DNA of 64,000 nt from Nitrospiraceae bacterium (GTDB lineage Bacteria > Nitrospirota > Nitrospiria > Nitrospirales > Nitrospiraceae). The notes below the pieces were generated by a model. The model was given only the letters and a program-made list of their open reading frames with translations. It had not been told where the DNA came from and did not search any database. Made by a program: the position numbers and the translations under genes. Positions 33,845 to 42,906 of the stretch are shown here, in pieces (within the stretch, counting starts at the first letter, position 1; the number at the start of each line of letters is the position of its first letter). The stretch covers positions 45,812-109,811 of the forward strand of contig CAKKRK010000038.1 in assembly GCA_919902665.1 (NCBI GenBank). The letters run 5' to 3'.

Positions 33845-35161
33845 TCAAGCTGGGTGGGCGGCGACGAGCTCTGCACAGCGATAAGCGCTGACAAGCGCAC
33901 TCTCCAGATTGGCAGGCCATCCAGTGTCGGTCCATGCCCCAGTGATGAACAAGTTCTGGATAGGACTCTGTTGAAGCGGCCGCAATTGCGCAGCACCCGG
34001 TGCCAGCAACAGGGCCGCGTGGTTCTCGTGAAAGACTGACTGAGCGCTTATATTCTCTTTGGCCGTTCCGGGGAACAACTCGCACATCTCGGTCTGTGCT
34101 GCCTCGATCAACTGATCGTTGTTCAACTCGGTGAGCCTGTTCCCAACCGCAGAGAGCCGATACTCAATTTCGCCTGACTCGAGTGATGTGCTGGTGAGCT
34201 GGTGGAATGGTCGGCCTGGGAGGAGGAGCAGACGAGGTCTTGGCTTCGTCGTGGAGCAGGTCAATTGAACCACGACCTCGCTCAGACTTGTCAGCTCGGT
34301 GAGTTGTGCGAAGTAGGCGTAGCGGGTCAGCAACCGTTCCGGCAAGAGCTGCAGGAGATTCTGGTAGGACAGCGCGATGATGTACCGGTTGGCTCGGAGT
34401 CTGGTGTCGTCGTGAAGCCGGATTTCGCTCACATCAGTCTGTCCAAACTGAAGGGTAGGCTGATGGGTCAGAGAGACAATCTGTGCATTGCCTTGTCGGA
34501 GCGCCTGTTTCATGGGTGCGATGAATCGGTGGTCGACGGAGCCGGCTAGGTGTGTGAGTCTCGCATCCGATGCATCGCGCAGAAACACAGTCGAAAGCAG
34601 ATGGACGAAGGTTGAAGCGGCGAGCCCTGTCAGCGCGTTGTCGGTCAACCACTGAGCGAGCGGATCCCAAATCCGTTCTCTGGCTTCAGGACTTTGCCCG
34701 GTCGCCGTCAGCCATTCATCTGCTGTCCGATTCTCTAAATCCGCAGGGAGAGTGTGGGCCTGCTCCCAAATTTTCTCGACATGGGAGAAGAGTCTCCACC
34801 GATCTTGCCAGGAAAGGCCGTGGAAGTTGAAGAGGCTCATCAGCCACTGAAAGGCTCCAGGAAGACGGGCCGACTGATAGGGGGCGATTCGCCCATCGGG
34901 GAGTCGAAATTCGAGTGGAACGGTCTGGTCGGATTCCGAAGGCCTTCCTCGGTCGAGCAGGCGAAGGACTCGCTTCGTCTCCTGGTGGCATCCTAGAACA
35001 ATCGGGGCTGGTTGGAATGCATCGGTCCGGAACCCATCGAGCCAGCCAGGATGATCGAGCAGGGTGATGTGGTAGCCCTGTTGATGAAGATGGTACGCAG
35101 TGGCCAAGCCGGCCAGTCCAGAGCCGAGAACGAGGACGGTCTGTGAGGACGGCGCAGTCAC
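33845..35161 (-). CDS. hpnE: Hydroxysqualene dehydroxylase HpnE (FAD-dependent)
   Basis: 438 residues starting at the GTG whose last bases overlap the hpnD stop (GTGA), a typical coupling. A TTG 21 bases upstream is less likely. FAD-binding fold 'VLVLGSGLAGLATAYHLHQQGYHITLLDH' at the N-terminus and an amine-oxidase-like C-terminal 'NLFITGAWTDTGWPANLESALVSAYRCAELV' that closes the FAD site. HpnE reduces hydroxysqualene to squalene, the third step of the HpnCDE route from farnesyl diphosphate to hopanoids. Cytosolic or membrane-associated. Confidence 0.85.
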   Translation of the reverse strand: MTAPSSQTVLVLGSGLAGLATAYHLHQQGYHITLLDHPGWLDGFRTDAFQPAPIVLGCHQETKRVLRLLDRGRPSESDQTVPLEFRLPDGRIAPYQSARLPGAFQWLMSLFNFHGLSWQDRWRLFSHVEKIWEQAHTLPADLENRTADEWLTATGQSPEARERIWDPLAQWLTDNALTGLAASTFVHLLSTVFLRDASDARLTHLAGSVDHRFIAPMKQALRQGNAQIVSLTHQPTLQFGQTDVSEIRLHDDTRLRANRYIIALSYQNLLQLLPERLLTRYAYFAQLTELTSLSEVVVQLTCSTTKPRPRLLLLPGRPFHQLTSTSLESGEIEYRLSAVGNRLTELNNDQLIEAAQTEMCELFPGTAKENISAQSVFHENHAALLLAPGAAQLRPLQQSPIQNLFITGAWTDTGWPANLESALVSAYRCAELVAAHPA

Positions 35162-36018
35162 GAGAATCGGGAGCGGAGCCAAACCCGTAGGGCAATAACT
35201 ACTCGTTGGGTGGTGGTGAGACTAATACGCGGTCCGAAGACCTGATAGTTCGACCGTTCGATCCGTTCCAGGATCCGACTGTAGATGCCACGCATGATTT
35301 CTGCCACTGTCAACGCACGGCGTTCATGAGCTGGTAGTTCCTTGAGGGCCGCATCGGCTCGCTTGTAATAGTGGTGCGCGCGTGACGCCTCATACTCCAT
35401 CAACGCTCGAAATTCAGCCGAATAGCTCCGATTCAGCAGAGCTTTCTCGGGATAGTTCCATTTCTGCAAGTCATCCAACGGCAGATAGATTCGGCGTTGG
35501 GCGGCATCCGTTCCGACATCGCGCAGGATATTCGTCAACTGGAACGCCATGCCGAGTGCCACTGCATAATCCTGTGCCCGCGCTGATGTGACTCCGAATA
35601 TATGCAAGCAGATGAGCCCCACCACAGAGGCGACGCGATAGCAATAGAGCGACAGCTCATCGAACGTAATATACCGATTATTAAACAGATCCATCTCGAC
35701 GCCTTTGATCAGTTCCTCGAAGTACGCCTTTGGAATACCCAAGTGCTTCACGTGGTGGGCGAGGCTCACCATGATGGGCGTAGTCGGGATGCCGGAATAC
35801 ACCGCGTCAAGCTCCTCGCGCCAGCGCTTGAGTTCGTCTTTCGGGTTGCTCCCGGCAGCCGGTTCATCGACGGCACTGTCGACGGCCTTGCAGAAGGCAT
35901 AGATCGTGTACATGGCATCGCGTTTGGCTTTGGGAAGGAAGAGAAACGAATAGTAAAAATTGCTGCCGCTTTTCTTCGTGGAGGCCGTGCAATAGGCTTG
36001 AGCTTCAGAGGCATTCAT
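35158..36018 (-). CDS. hpnD: Presqualene diphosphate synthase HpnD
   Basis: 286 residues, squalene/phytoene synthase family. First Asp-rich motif DSAVD at residues 47-51, second 'NILRDVGTDAAQRRIYLP'. It makes presqualene diphosphate from two farnesyl diphosphates. The family also includes phytoene synthases, but the hpnE neighbour supports HpnD. Start ATG overlaps the stop of the upstream gene by ATGA. HpnC, the enzyme that should act between HpnD and HpnE, is not in the window. Confidence 0.87.
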   Translation of the reverse strand: MNASEAQAYCTASTKKSGSNFYYSFLFLPKAKRDAMYTIYAFCKAVDSAVDEPAAGSNPKDELKRWREELDAVYSGIPTTPIMVSLAHHVKHLGIPKAYFEELIKGVEMDLFNNRYITFDELSLYCYRVASVVGLICLHIFGVTSARAQDYAVALGMAFQLTNILRDVGTDAAQRRIYLPLDDLQKWNYPEKALLNRSYSAEFRALMEYEASRAHHYYKRADAALKELPAHERRALTVAEIMRGIYSRILERIERSNYQVFGPRISLTTTQRVVIALRVWLRSRFS

Positions 36019-36956
36019 AATGCGCAGCTCCTGGTCAGCGTGGAGGCTTCAAGTTTGATCGCCTGGGCTGGGTCAAGAGGATGGTCAGGGGTCGGATGCA
36101 GAATGGATGCGAGCAGTTCCACGCCGTCGACGAGTCGAGGGCCAGGGCGGCTGAAGTAGGAGGCCGCATCGACAACGTAAAGATTCGGCCATTGTTCGCA
36201 AGCCCGCCGCCACGCCTCACCGGTTTGTCCACCGCGTTTGAGCTCATTGACTGTGCGCTCGACGGAGTACCCGCAAGGCATTATTAGAACTACGTCGGGC
36301 CGAGCGGATTCCACGGCGTGCCACGTCGTTTCCTGTGATGGGGCATCCTGAGATCCAAGGACATCGAGACCACCGGCCAGCTCCACCATTTCCGGAACCC
36401 AGTGGCCTGCAACATAGAGCGGATTTAGCCATTCAAGACATACCACGCGCGGGCGCGCGGACGTCCTACTGGTTGTGGCGCGCACGTGGTCCACTCGACG
36501 ATGGAGTTCCTGGGTGAGTGCCCGTCCCTTCGAGAGTGCGTTTGCCGCTTGGGCGATGCGCTCAATATCATGGATCATGTCGTCCAGCGTGGTTGGACTG
36601 AGCGTGAGCACGTTGGGTCGATGTTGGAGTGACTCGATCACGCGTGTGAGTTGGTCCGGCGTAACCGAGCAGACATGACACAGGTCTTGCGTGAGAATGA
36701 GGTCCGGACGGGCACGGCAAAACGCGTCTTCATTGAGTCGGTAGAGTCGTTGCCCGGACGCAACCAGTTCTTTGACCTGCTGGTCGATTTCTCCACTGGA
36801 GCCTCCGTCCTTTCCGACCAGAGGTTCGATCATGACGGGAATCTGCCGAACCGAGGTGGGAAAGTCGCATTCATGGCTGATGCCGACCAGCTGATCGGCC
36901 AGATCGAGAGCAGCAACCATTTCTGTTGCCCCGGGGATGAGTGAGCAGATTCTCAT
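36015..36956 (-). CDS. BtuF-like cobalamin/siderophore-binding family protein without signal peptide
   Basis: 313 residues from ATG 36956 (MRICSLIPGATEMVAALDL), 4 bases after the previous stop. It has the type-III periplasmic-binding-protein fold of COG0614 (BtuF/FhuD): 'LVGISHECDFP', 'PDLILTQDLCHVC', 'VVCLEWLNPLYVAGHWVPEMVELAGG', 'WPNLYVVDAASYFSRPGPRL'. There is no signal peptide and no linked BtuCD transporter. These signal-less versions are widespread and of unclear role. Being in the hopanoid operon suggests a cytosolic role, but that is inference. Confidence 0.75.
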   Translation of the reverse strand: MRICSLIPGATEMVAALDLADQLVGISHECDFPTSVRQIPVMIEPLVGKDGGSSGEIDQQVKELVASGQRLYRLNEDAFCRARPDLILTQDLCHVCSVTPDQLTRVIESLQHRPNVLTLSPTTLDDMIHDIERIAQAANALSKGRALTQELHRRVDHVRATTSRTSARPRVVCLEWLNPLYVAGHWVPEMVELAGGLDVLGSQDAPSQETTWHAVESARPDVVLIMPCGYSVERTVNELKRGGQTGEAWRRACEQWPNLYVVDAASYFSRPGPRLVDGVELLASILHPTPDHPLDPAQAIKLEASTLTRSCAL

Positions 36957-36960
36957 TGTT

Positions 36961-37644
36961 TTATGTCGGCCATAAGCGGGCACGCACATCCTTGAGGCGC
37001 GTTTCGCTCAAACTAGCGCTGATGGCATCAGCCTCGTGTAGGTCCTGGATGGTGTGTGTATTGGCCACCGCCAAGACCTTCATCCCCGCCGCTTTCGCGG
37101 CACGAATGCCGGGGAGGGAGTCTTCGATGACCAGGCATGAATTCGGCACAATTGCAGCGGTGGACTGATGACGGTTCAGTCCGGCCAGGGCCTGCAGAAA
37201 CGGTTCCGGATTGGGTTTGCCGCACGTCACATCCTCTGCGCTGGTAATGTGATTAAATGCTTTTCGGATCCCGATTTGTTCCAGTACCAACTCGATCTCA
37301 GGGCGTAAGGCACCAGAGGCGATGGCAATGGGGTAGGTGGCTGCGGCAGCTTCGATAAATTCTCTGACACCCGGAAAAATCACGAGGTGATCCTTGATCG
37401 AGGTCAAATAGGCGGCGGCCTTTTTCGTCATCAACTCTTTGAGAAGCGAGGGAGAAGGCGGTCGGCAATTGATTCGCAGTGCCTCCAGAATACATCCACG
37501 ATCGTCGAAGCCGAGATAGTCGGCGTAATAGTCTTGTTTGGTCAAACTAATCTCAATGTCTGCCAATGTCTGGCGCAGACTTTCAAAGTGCAGCGGTTCG
37601 GTGTCGGCAATGACACCATCGAAGTCAAAGATTACGGCGTGCAT
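36961..37644 (-). CDS. HAD-superfamily phosphatase (beta-phosphoglucomutase-like)
   Basis: 227 residues from ATG 37644 (MHAVIFDFDGVIADTEP), with AGGA just upstream. HAD motifs: I 'DFDGV' with the nucleophile Asp, II 'IASGA', III Lys in 'CGKPNPEPF', IV 'VIEDSLPGIRAAKAAGM'. The helical cap after motif I places it in subfamily I with beta-phosphoglucomutase, phosphoglycolate phosphatase and relatives. The substrate cannot be told from sequence. First gene of the HAD-BtuF-hpnD-hpnE-lipoprotein operon. Confidence 0.85.
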   Translation of the reverse strand: MHAVIFDFDGVIADTEPLHFESLRQTLADIEISLTKQDYYADYLGFDDRGCILEALRINCRPPSPSLLKELMTKKAAAYLTSIKDHLVIFPGVREFIEAAAATYPIAIASGALRPEIELVLEQIGIRKAFNHITSAEDVTCGKPNPEPFLQALAGLNRHQSTAAIVPNSCLVIEDSLPGIRAAKAAGMKVLAVANTHTIQDLHEADAISASLSETRLKDVRARLWPT

Positions 37645-37704
37645 GAATTCCTGAGGCTCGTGATGTCTCACCTGCCATGATGGAAGCGTGAACGGGGGCA
37701 TTAT

Positions 37705-37743
37705 AGCACAGAGGGCGGCGATGTGATCGCCGCCCTCTGTGCT
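37705..37743 (-). terminator. Perfect 18-bp hairpin, probable terminator
   Basis: AGCACAGAGGGCGGCGAT, loop GTG, then its exact complement. It lies 25 bases after the SH3-protein stop on the minus strand and before the HAD operon. There is no U-run on either side, so it may be a Rho-independent terminator of weak type or a processing/stability hairpin. Confidence 0.6.
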
Positions 37744-37768
37744 GAGGAAGTAGAGTGCAAACAGACGA

Positions 37769-38545
37769 TCAGGGTTTCAATTTAAGCTGCTTTTCAGCCA
37801 GCCAACCTTTTGTGCCGAAGTCACTGCGGACGGAATACACCCATCCGCTAGCCTGCAGGTCGCCATCAAGAATCGTGAGCGCAGTTCCCGGTGGAATGGC
37901 TGGTCCAGGTTTTGTCCCTTCGGCATCCTGAGCTAGGACCACTTTTTTCCCAGAATTCGTTGGATCCGCGAGTACGCTGACTCGCTGACCTTCGCTGAAC
38001 AGCGGAGTCGGTGACGCAGTGATAGGTGCAACGGGCGCCGGTGCTGGTGACGGCGGGGCCTGTAGCGGAGCTGAGGCCGTCGGCATCGGTTGGGGAACTG
38101 GAGGAGCGGGAACGGGATCCGTCGGTGCTGCAGCCTGCGGTATCTCAACTGGTGCTGCGGGGGATGATGGAGTCGAAACAGCCGCTTGAGGCTGAGTAGC
38201 CGGGACAAGTGGCGTTGGCTTAGGCGGCGCCGGTCTTCGGGCGACAGGCGGTTGAGGTTGCGGGGCCGGCGATTCGCCGAGAAGCGGCCCGACGTAATCC
38301 ATGATCATCTCCTGCTCCATCGCAACATAGGCGCCGCCGCCGATCACTATCAACAGAAGTACCCACAGAAGCGGGCGCCCACTCGACTTTTGGGGAGGCT
38401 TTGTGGGTGAAGGAGATCGAATCGTGGTGGTCTGTTCCAGCTCTTCTTCCGTGAATTCCAGGTCCGGTTCCGGCTGACGAGCGAAAAACAGGCTCCACGT
38501 CAGAGGACTGCCAGTCAACGACGGACCCCCAGCGATAGCAAACAT
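37769..38545 (-). CDS. Single-TM protein with Pro-rich linker and C-terminal SH3-like domain
   Basis: 258 residues from ATG 38545 with GGAGG 7 bases upstream (a longer frame without a site is rejected). The cytosolic N-terminus is acidic (EFTEEELEQ), a single TM spans about 58-76, a Pro/Ala/Thr-rich linker covers about 90-185, and the last ~70 residues form a bacterial SH3-like domain ('GQRVSVLADPTNSGKKVVLAQDAEG...ILDGDLQASGWVYSVRSDFGTKGWLAEKQL'). This layout suggests a membrane anchor with a periplasmic peptidoglycan-binding reach. Function unknown. Confidence 0.75.
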   Translation of the reverse strand: MFAIAGGPSLTGSPLTWSLFFARQPEPDLEFTEEELEQTTTIRSPSPTKPPQKSSGRPLLWVLLLIVIGGGAYVAMEQEMIMDYVGPLLGESPAPQPQPPVARRPAPPKPTPLVPATQPQAAVSTPSSPAAPVEIPQAAAPTDPVPAPPVPQPMPTASAPLQAPPSPAPAPVAPITASPTPLFSEGQRVSVLADPTNSGKKVVLAQDAEGTKPGPAIPPGTALTILDGDLQASGWVYSVRSDFGTKGWLAEKQLKLKP

Positions 38546-38978
38546 CGAGCACCTCCCTCTAGCAGACAGCATCGTACAAACTAGAAAAATACTTATCACC
38601 AAGGCGATAGGCTGTCAATTTTGTCCGAATATTCAGCAGCACCCATTCTGGCAGGAATGCAGACGCAACAAGATTGTACAGGGGAAGAGGACAAGATGTG
38701 AGTGCAAGGGGCTCAGCTGATGCCATGTCTTCGGCCACGCAGTGGAACCTGTCGCAGGTGATTCAACTGCGATGTCCCGCTCGTTCTTGGCCGAGTAGCG
38801 CTGGCGCAAAACCGTGAGGACGTTCGGTGGCAGTCTGGGTGGTTGAAGTGGGGTGATCATAACGAGGCCGAGATCATTATAGCTTTTTCCCTCGAAGCGA
38901 AATATGCATGAGAAGGGAATCGCTCGGGCCTCTTGCATGTCTGTCTAGGCGGCAGGCACAATGCAGCGATCAACGATC
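38546..38978. other. Divergent intergenic region
   Basis: Separates the SH3 protein (minus) from YjbQ (plus). A perfect TTGACA on the minus strand at 38613-38618 could be the -35 of the SH3 gene, but no good -10 follows. A 101-residue minus frame (38633-38938) has unlike composition and is not called. Confidence 0.4.
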
Positions 38979-39392
38979 ATGAAGTCCTACCGCGAAGAAC
39001 TCTGGTTTGAGACAAAGACCAGGCGGGCCTACATCAATATCACGCCCCACATCGAGGCAGTGGTAAGGAAGAGCGGGGTACGAGAAGGTCTTGTTCTGGT
39101 GAACGCGATGCACATTACGGCCAGTGTGTACATTAATGATGATGAGTCTGGCCTCCTACAAGATTATGACGAGTTTCTGGAACGGCTTGTTCCTCAGAAG
39201 GCGGAGTATCGGCACAACGACACAGGCGAAGACAACGGTGATGCTCATCTGAAGCGACAGGTGATGGGGCGAGAAGTCGTGGTCGCGCTCACCGGGGGCA
39301 AACTCGACTTCGGTCCATGGGAACAAATCTTTTATGGCGAGTTCGACGGACGTCGTCGTAAGCGGGTTCTTGTGAAGATTATCGGTGAATAG
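38979..39392 (+). CDS. yjbQ: YjbQ (UPF0047) family protein
   Basis: 137 residues from ATG 38979, matching the usual start ([13 protein letters not shown]). Conserved blocks: '[11 protein letters not shown]', '[36 protein letters not shown]', '[61 protein letters not shown]'. The His and Glu residues suggest metal binding. In E. coli, YjbQ has been linked to thiamine-phosphate-synthase-like activity, but its role remains unclear. Alternative ATG 18 bases upstream. Confidence 0.9.
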   Translation: MKSYREELWFETKTRRAYINITPHIEAVVRKSGVREGLVLVNAMHITASVYINDDESGLLQDYDEFLERLVPQKAEYRHNDTGEDNGDAHLKRQVMGREVVVALTGGKLDFGPWEQIFYGEFDGRRRKRVLVKIIGE

Positions 39393-39524
39393 GAATGTGC
39401 GGAGAACCTGCGTGTGACAAGTCGCGAGTAATCGTCCTGAGACTTGCATGGGTAGGAAAAGTTTGGCAACATGCGTTTTGAGTTGTCGAGTCATGGTCGC
39501 TGGCTTGTCCAGCAGGGAGCTTCG

Positions 39525-40538
39525 ATGTTAGGCTGGTCTCGTCCCGATCCCCTCACACGGGATCTCATTCATCTCATCAATGCTCGTCGCCATGATCATG
39601 GCGACACCGATGATGCGATCGATACCTTGCAGGCATTTCTGGAGCAGGGCCGCGAGCATGATCTACTGACCGTCCTGGCGGCGCTCGACGAGGAAATGGC
39701 CGAATGGCTCTTTGATCTGGTCGCAGAGGCGAGCTGCACGTTACTGTTGGACGGACCGGACGACGAAAAGTCGGCCTATGGCACGATGGCGGCTCTGGAG
39801 CTTCCCCTGCAGGCAAACTTAACCGCCCCGCTCAAACTGAAGATTGATCCGATCGCCACGGCCGATCTTTTGCATAAGTCTCTTCAGCTTCCCGCGGGAA
39901 CGGTTGTTCGTGTCGAGTCGCGCCTCTTGACCGATGCCACCTTGGAGATGCTGAATCTTCAAATGTTTCATGACCACCTGGTGACGGTCACGGATTCCAG
40001 ACGTGTCCAATCCGTGGCGGCGCGGTTGCTTCCTCCGGTCGAAAATACGGCGTTTCTTCTATTTGAGCTGATCGGCGCTCCGGACCCCGGTTTGCCCGAT
40101 ACGTGGGAAGACGGACAGCGCCGTGAGATTCTCGAAGGGCTGGTGAAGCAATGTCCGGAGCTGGCCTGTGCGCCCGATACCATCGAGGCGCCGGTCTATG
40201 CCGCCTATGCGATGTTCGACGCGCAGAATGCGGTACGGCTGCATCACCTCGCCGATGAGACGGCGGCAGTGTGGCGAGAGCTGGACCCGCTTGTCAGATC
40301 TCGCACCATCGTGCATCTTCATACACAATGTGGGAATGGGGTCTACATGCCGGTGTGGACCGATCTGTTCGATCCAGAGCTTCCGGAAGAACATGGTCCG
40401 GTCTGGACCTCTCCGGACGTCTGGGTGTTTACCGCCGATCTGCCGATCGAATGGCCAGGGGAGATGTTGACGAATCGGCTATTGGCCGAAGGCTGTACCA
40501 GGTTCGAGAATCACATCGTCGAAACGCCGGATAACTAG
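39525..40538 (+). CDS. Unrecognised 337-residue protein
   Basis: Start at ATG 39525 chosen for its GGGAG site at 5 bases; an upstream ATG at 39471 is possible. No signal or TM. The sequence is acidic and looks like an ordered cytosolic protein: helical 'DDAIDTLQAFLEQGREHDLLTVLAALDEEMAEWLFDLV', then beta-rich parts, and near the end 'SRTIVHLHTQCGNGVYMPVWTDLFDPELP'. No family was recognised. It lies between YjbQ and a Cys-rich protein with no obvious operon link. Confidence 0.6.
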   Translation: MLGWSRPDPLTRDLIHLINARRHDHGDTDDAIDTLQAFLEQGREHDLLTVLAALDEEMAEWLFDLVAEASCTLLLDGPDDEKSAYGTMAALELPLQANLTAPLKLKIDPIATADLLHKSLQLPAGTVVRVESRLLTDATLEMLNLQMFHDHLVTVTDSRRVQSVAARLLPPVENTAFLLFELIGAPDPGLPDTWEDGQRREILEGLVKQCPELACAPDTIEAPVYAAYAMFDAQNAVRLHHLADETAAVWRELDPLVRSRTIVHLHTQCGNGVYMPVWTDLFDPELPEEHGPVWTSPDVWVFTADLPIEWPGEMLTNRLLAEGCTRFENHIVETPDN

Positions 40539-40664
40539 TTTCACGCACTCCTGCCTTTTGTGTTTCCTGTGTTCTTCACACCAGTCGGTTTGGTCGATTG
40601 CACGGTTCTGCGAAAAACTCCTGTTTCGATGATTTTTCCGCCGCGTTATTTTATCCTCACCGTG

Positions 40665-41276
40665 ATGAAGCCCACCAACACCCAAGAACGATTTGGGAAT
40701 GCGATCACGAACTCCATTTCGGTGGCGGGGTTGACCTTAGTGTGGACCATCATCTGGGCGAATCTCCCATCGAAAGAAGCGCTCTTCTCGGCGCCATCGG
40801 CTTCATCGATCACTGACGCGCCGCGTGTTCTTGAGCTCGATCTCACGATTCCAGGTGTGACCAGGCAACCGACTGACAGTCTAGCAGGAGCGAGAGAAGC
40901 GGAATCGGTGGCCACTCTCGGTGGCGTATCCGCTCCGCGCGACAGCCGTGCCAGGCAAATCGAGGAAATGAAGTGTGAGGCCGAGGTCCAGCAGTACTGT
41001 CCCGATTCGCTTTCAGGAGAAGACAGGCGACGTTGTGTGGTGCAGCGCATAAAACGATTGGACCCTCCCTGCCAACAGATTGTACGGCAACGGCTGGTAC
41101 GTTGGACGGAAGCTGAAGGGTATAGGCTCGCCTGCGCCGACGATGTGAAGCGAGTCTGTCTAACCGTGCAGCCGGGTGAGGGCCGCATCCTGCAATGTTT
41201 GCAGGTGCATGAGCAGGAGCTTTCAGAGGGCTGCTACCAAAGCTTGCCTAAAGGGCGTCTCCACTTACAAAACTGA
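40665..41276 (+). CDS. Membrane-anchored protein with GLG1-type Cys-rich repeats
   Basis: 203 residues from ATG 40665 (longer starts are possible, none with a ribosome site). A TM anchor near residues 16-32 ('SISVAGLTLVWTIIWANL') is followed by a flexible linker. The C-terminal part has two Cys-rich units: 'MKCEAEVQQYCPDSLSGEDRRRCVVQRIKRLDPPCQQIV' and 'ACADDVKRVCLTVQPGEGRILQCLQVHEQELSEGC'. The second fits the C-x3-5-D-x-x-x-x-C...PGEGRILQCL..H...LS..C pattern of the Golgi apparatus protein 1 (GLG1) repeat. The bacterial role is unknown. The Cys residues probably form disulfides in the periplasm. Confidence 0.65.
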   Translation: MKPTNTQERFGNAITNSISVAGLTLVWTIIWANLPSKEALFSAPSASSITDAPRVLELDLTIPGVTRQPTDSLAGAREAESVATLGGVSAPRDSRARQIEEMKCEAEVQQYCPDSLSGEDRRRCVVQRIKRLDPPCQQIVRQRLVRWTEAEGYRLACADDVKRVCLTVQPGEGRILQCLQVHEQELSEGCYQSLPKGRLHLQN

Positions 41277-41421
41277 AGATTCGCATATCAGGCATCGTTC
41301 CCTCACGGCTGTGTTTGTGTCGTAGTTCGACTACCAACCTGGGGCGATTCAGAGATACTGATGGGGAGGAGTTGCTCGAGCTGAAAACTCGCGAAGAGTC
41401 GAGAGAAGGAGTACTCCGTAT

Positions 41422-42819
41422 TTACGCAGCCAACTCTTCAAGACAGGAGCGGAGTTCCATGGCGAACTCTCCGGCGCGGCGATAGCGGTGGACTGGGTCT
41501 TTCTGCAACGCTCGATCCAGGACTTTCTTTACGATGGGAGAAAGATCTGGCCTGATGGCTTTCACACTGGGATGCGGCGTGTGAGCGATGGCAAACAGCA
41601 ATGCCGAGACGTTGTCCGCAATAAAGGGAGGACGACCGGTCAGGAGCTCGAACATGACGACGCCGAGCGAAAAAATATCTGAGCGCCCATCCACCTTTTT
41701 CCCTGAGATCTGCTCGGGGGACATATACGTGGGAGTTCCCAGCACAATATTCGTCTGAGTTTTCGACGATGTCGCCATCTTGGCGATGCCGAAGTCCATG
41801 ATCTTGACGACCTCATCGGTGGTCAGCATGATGTTCGCCGGTTTGATATCGCGATGCACAACGCCCTGCTGATGGGCATAGTCCATCGCGTCGGCGACGG
41901 TCGCCAGTATCGGAATCATTTTCGTGAGCGGCAGGAGATTGGGTTTCCGCGACCACTGCTTGAGCGTGGTGCCCTGCAGCATTTCCATGGCAATGTAACC
42001 GAGGTCGTCTTCTTCCCCGGCGTCGAAGATCGTGACAATATTGGGGTGAGACAATCGCCCGGTGGATTCGGCTTCCTGAAAAAACCGAGCTTTCACTTCC
42101 TGCAGTTTATCGTGGTCATCGATCTCGTCGAGCCGCATGGTTTTGATCGCCACGAATCGCTGGATCGTCGGATCTTTCCCCAGATACACCACCCCCATTG
42201 AGCCGCGCCCTAATTCCTTGAACACCTTATATCGACCGAGCGTACTGGGTGGACCGTTCTGTGTGGTGAGGATGGGCGTTGCGGCCTCGGACTCGCTCTG
42301 CTCTTGTTCCGAGTCGATATCGGCAGTGCCTTCGGCGGACACTCCCGGTTCTTGGTGTCGAGTCGATTGCACAGGTTTTACAAAAAAACGGCGAAGAGCC
42401 TCGAGATGCAGAAGCCAGGCAGCGGTGATCCAAATCCCACTCAGCGTCAATGCTGCGGTATACGCTAGGGCGTAGCGTGTGGGGCCTACAGGGGCGAGAA
42501 GCGCAAGCCCGGTAACCCGGATGGTCTTATCTGTCACGATCACCATGAACAGAGTGGTGACCGGAAGGACCAGTTGTCGCAGAAACGAGAAACCTCGTCC
42601 GTTATCCGGCATCTGGAAAAATGCGCGGAGCGAAAGCATCCAGAGTGCGACCAGCCCTATTCCTTCGGCAATGAAGCGAATGGTTTGAGAACTTGTCAAG
42701 CCGAACAGCGAGAGAGGAAGCGATTCCGCCGCCGGCAGTTTGCTCAGTATGGGACCGGCCAAAAGTATGGCCAGTGTGACAAGCACATATTGAAGGGTCC
42801 AGCTCGACGCGTTGACCAT
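41422..42819 (-). CDS. Membrane Ser/Thr protein kinase, TM at N-terminus
   Basis: 465 residues from ATG 42819 (a TTG 54 bases upstream is also possible). About four TM helices in the first ~145 residues, an acidic linker to ~195, then a Hanks-type kinase at 196-462: Gly-loop 'GRGSMGVVYLG', Lys226 in 'VAIK', 'HRDIKPAN' near 322, DFG near 342, 'GTPTYMSPEQI' and 'GRSDIFSLGVVMFELLTGRPPF'. All catalytic residues are present. The layout is the reverse of PknB, whose kinase is N-terminal and cytosolic before one TM. No PASTA or other sensor is attached. The targets are unknown. Confidence 0.9.
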   Translation of the reverse strand: MVNASSWTLQYVLVTLAILLAGPILSKLPAAESLPLSLFGLTSSQTIRFIAEGIGLVALWMLSLRAFFQMPDNGRGFSFLRQLVLPVTTLFMVIVTDKTIRVTGLALLAPVGPTRYALAYTAALTLSGIWITAAWLLHLEALRRFFVKPVQSTRHQEPGVSAEGTADIDSEQEQSESEAATPILTTQNGPPSTLGRYKVFKELGRGSMGVVYLGKDPTIQRFVAIKTMRLDEIDDHDKLQEVKARFFQEAESTGRLSHPNIVTIFDAGEEDDLGYIAMEMLQGTTLKQWSRKPNLLPLTKMIPILATVADAMDYAHQQGVVHRDIKPANIMLTTDEVVKIMDFGIAKMATSSKTQTNIVLGTPTYMSPEQISGKKVDGRSDIFSLGVVMFELLTGRPPFIADNVSALLFAIAHTPHPSVKAIRPDLSPIVKKVLDRALQKDPVHRYRRAGEFAMELRSCLEELAA

Positions 42820-42906
42820 GGGTGACGAGATCAAAAGATAGTCAGAGTCTAGCGGATACTGAAGGAGAGTCAATGGATTGGAAAATAATATGCAGAGGAT
42901 ATCGCG

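Noticed and set aside
33813..33996. Longer start for the small lipoprotein
   Set aside because: It would overlap hpnE and place the lipobox deep inside the protein.
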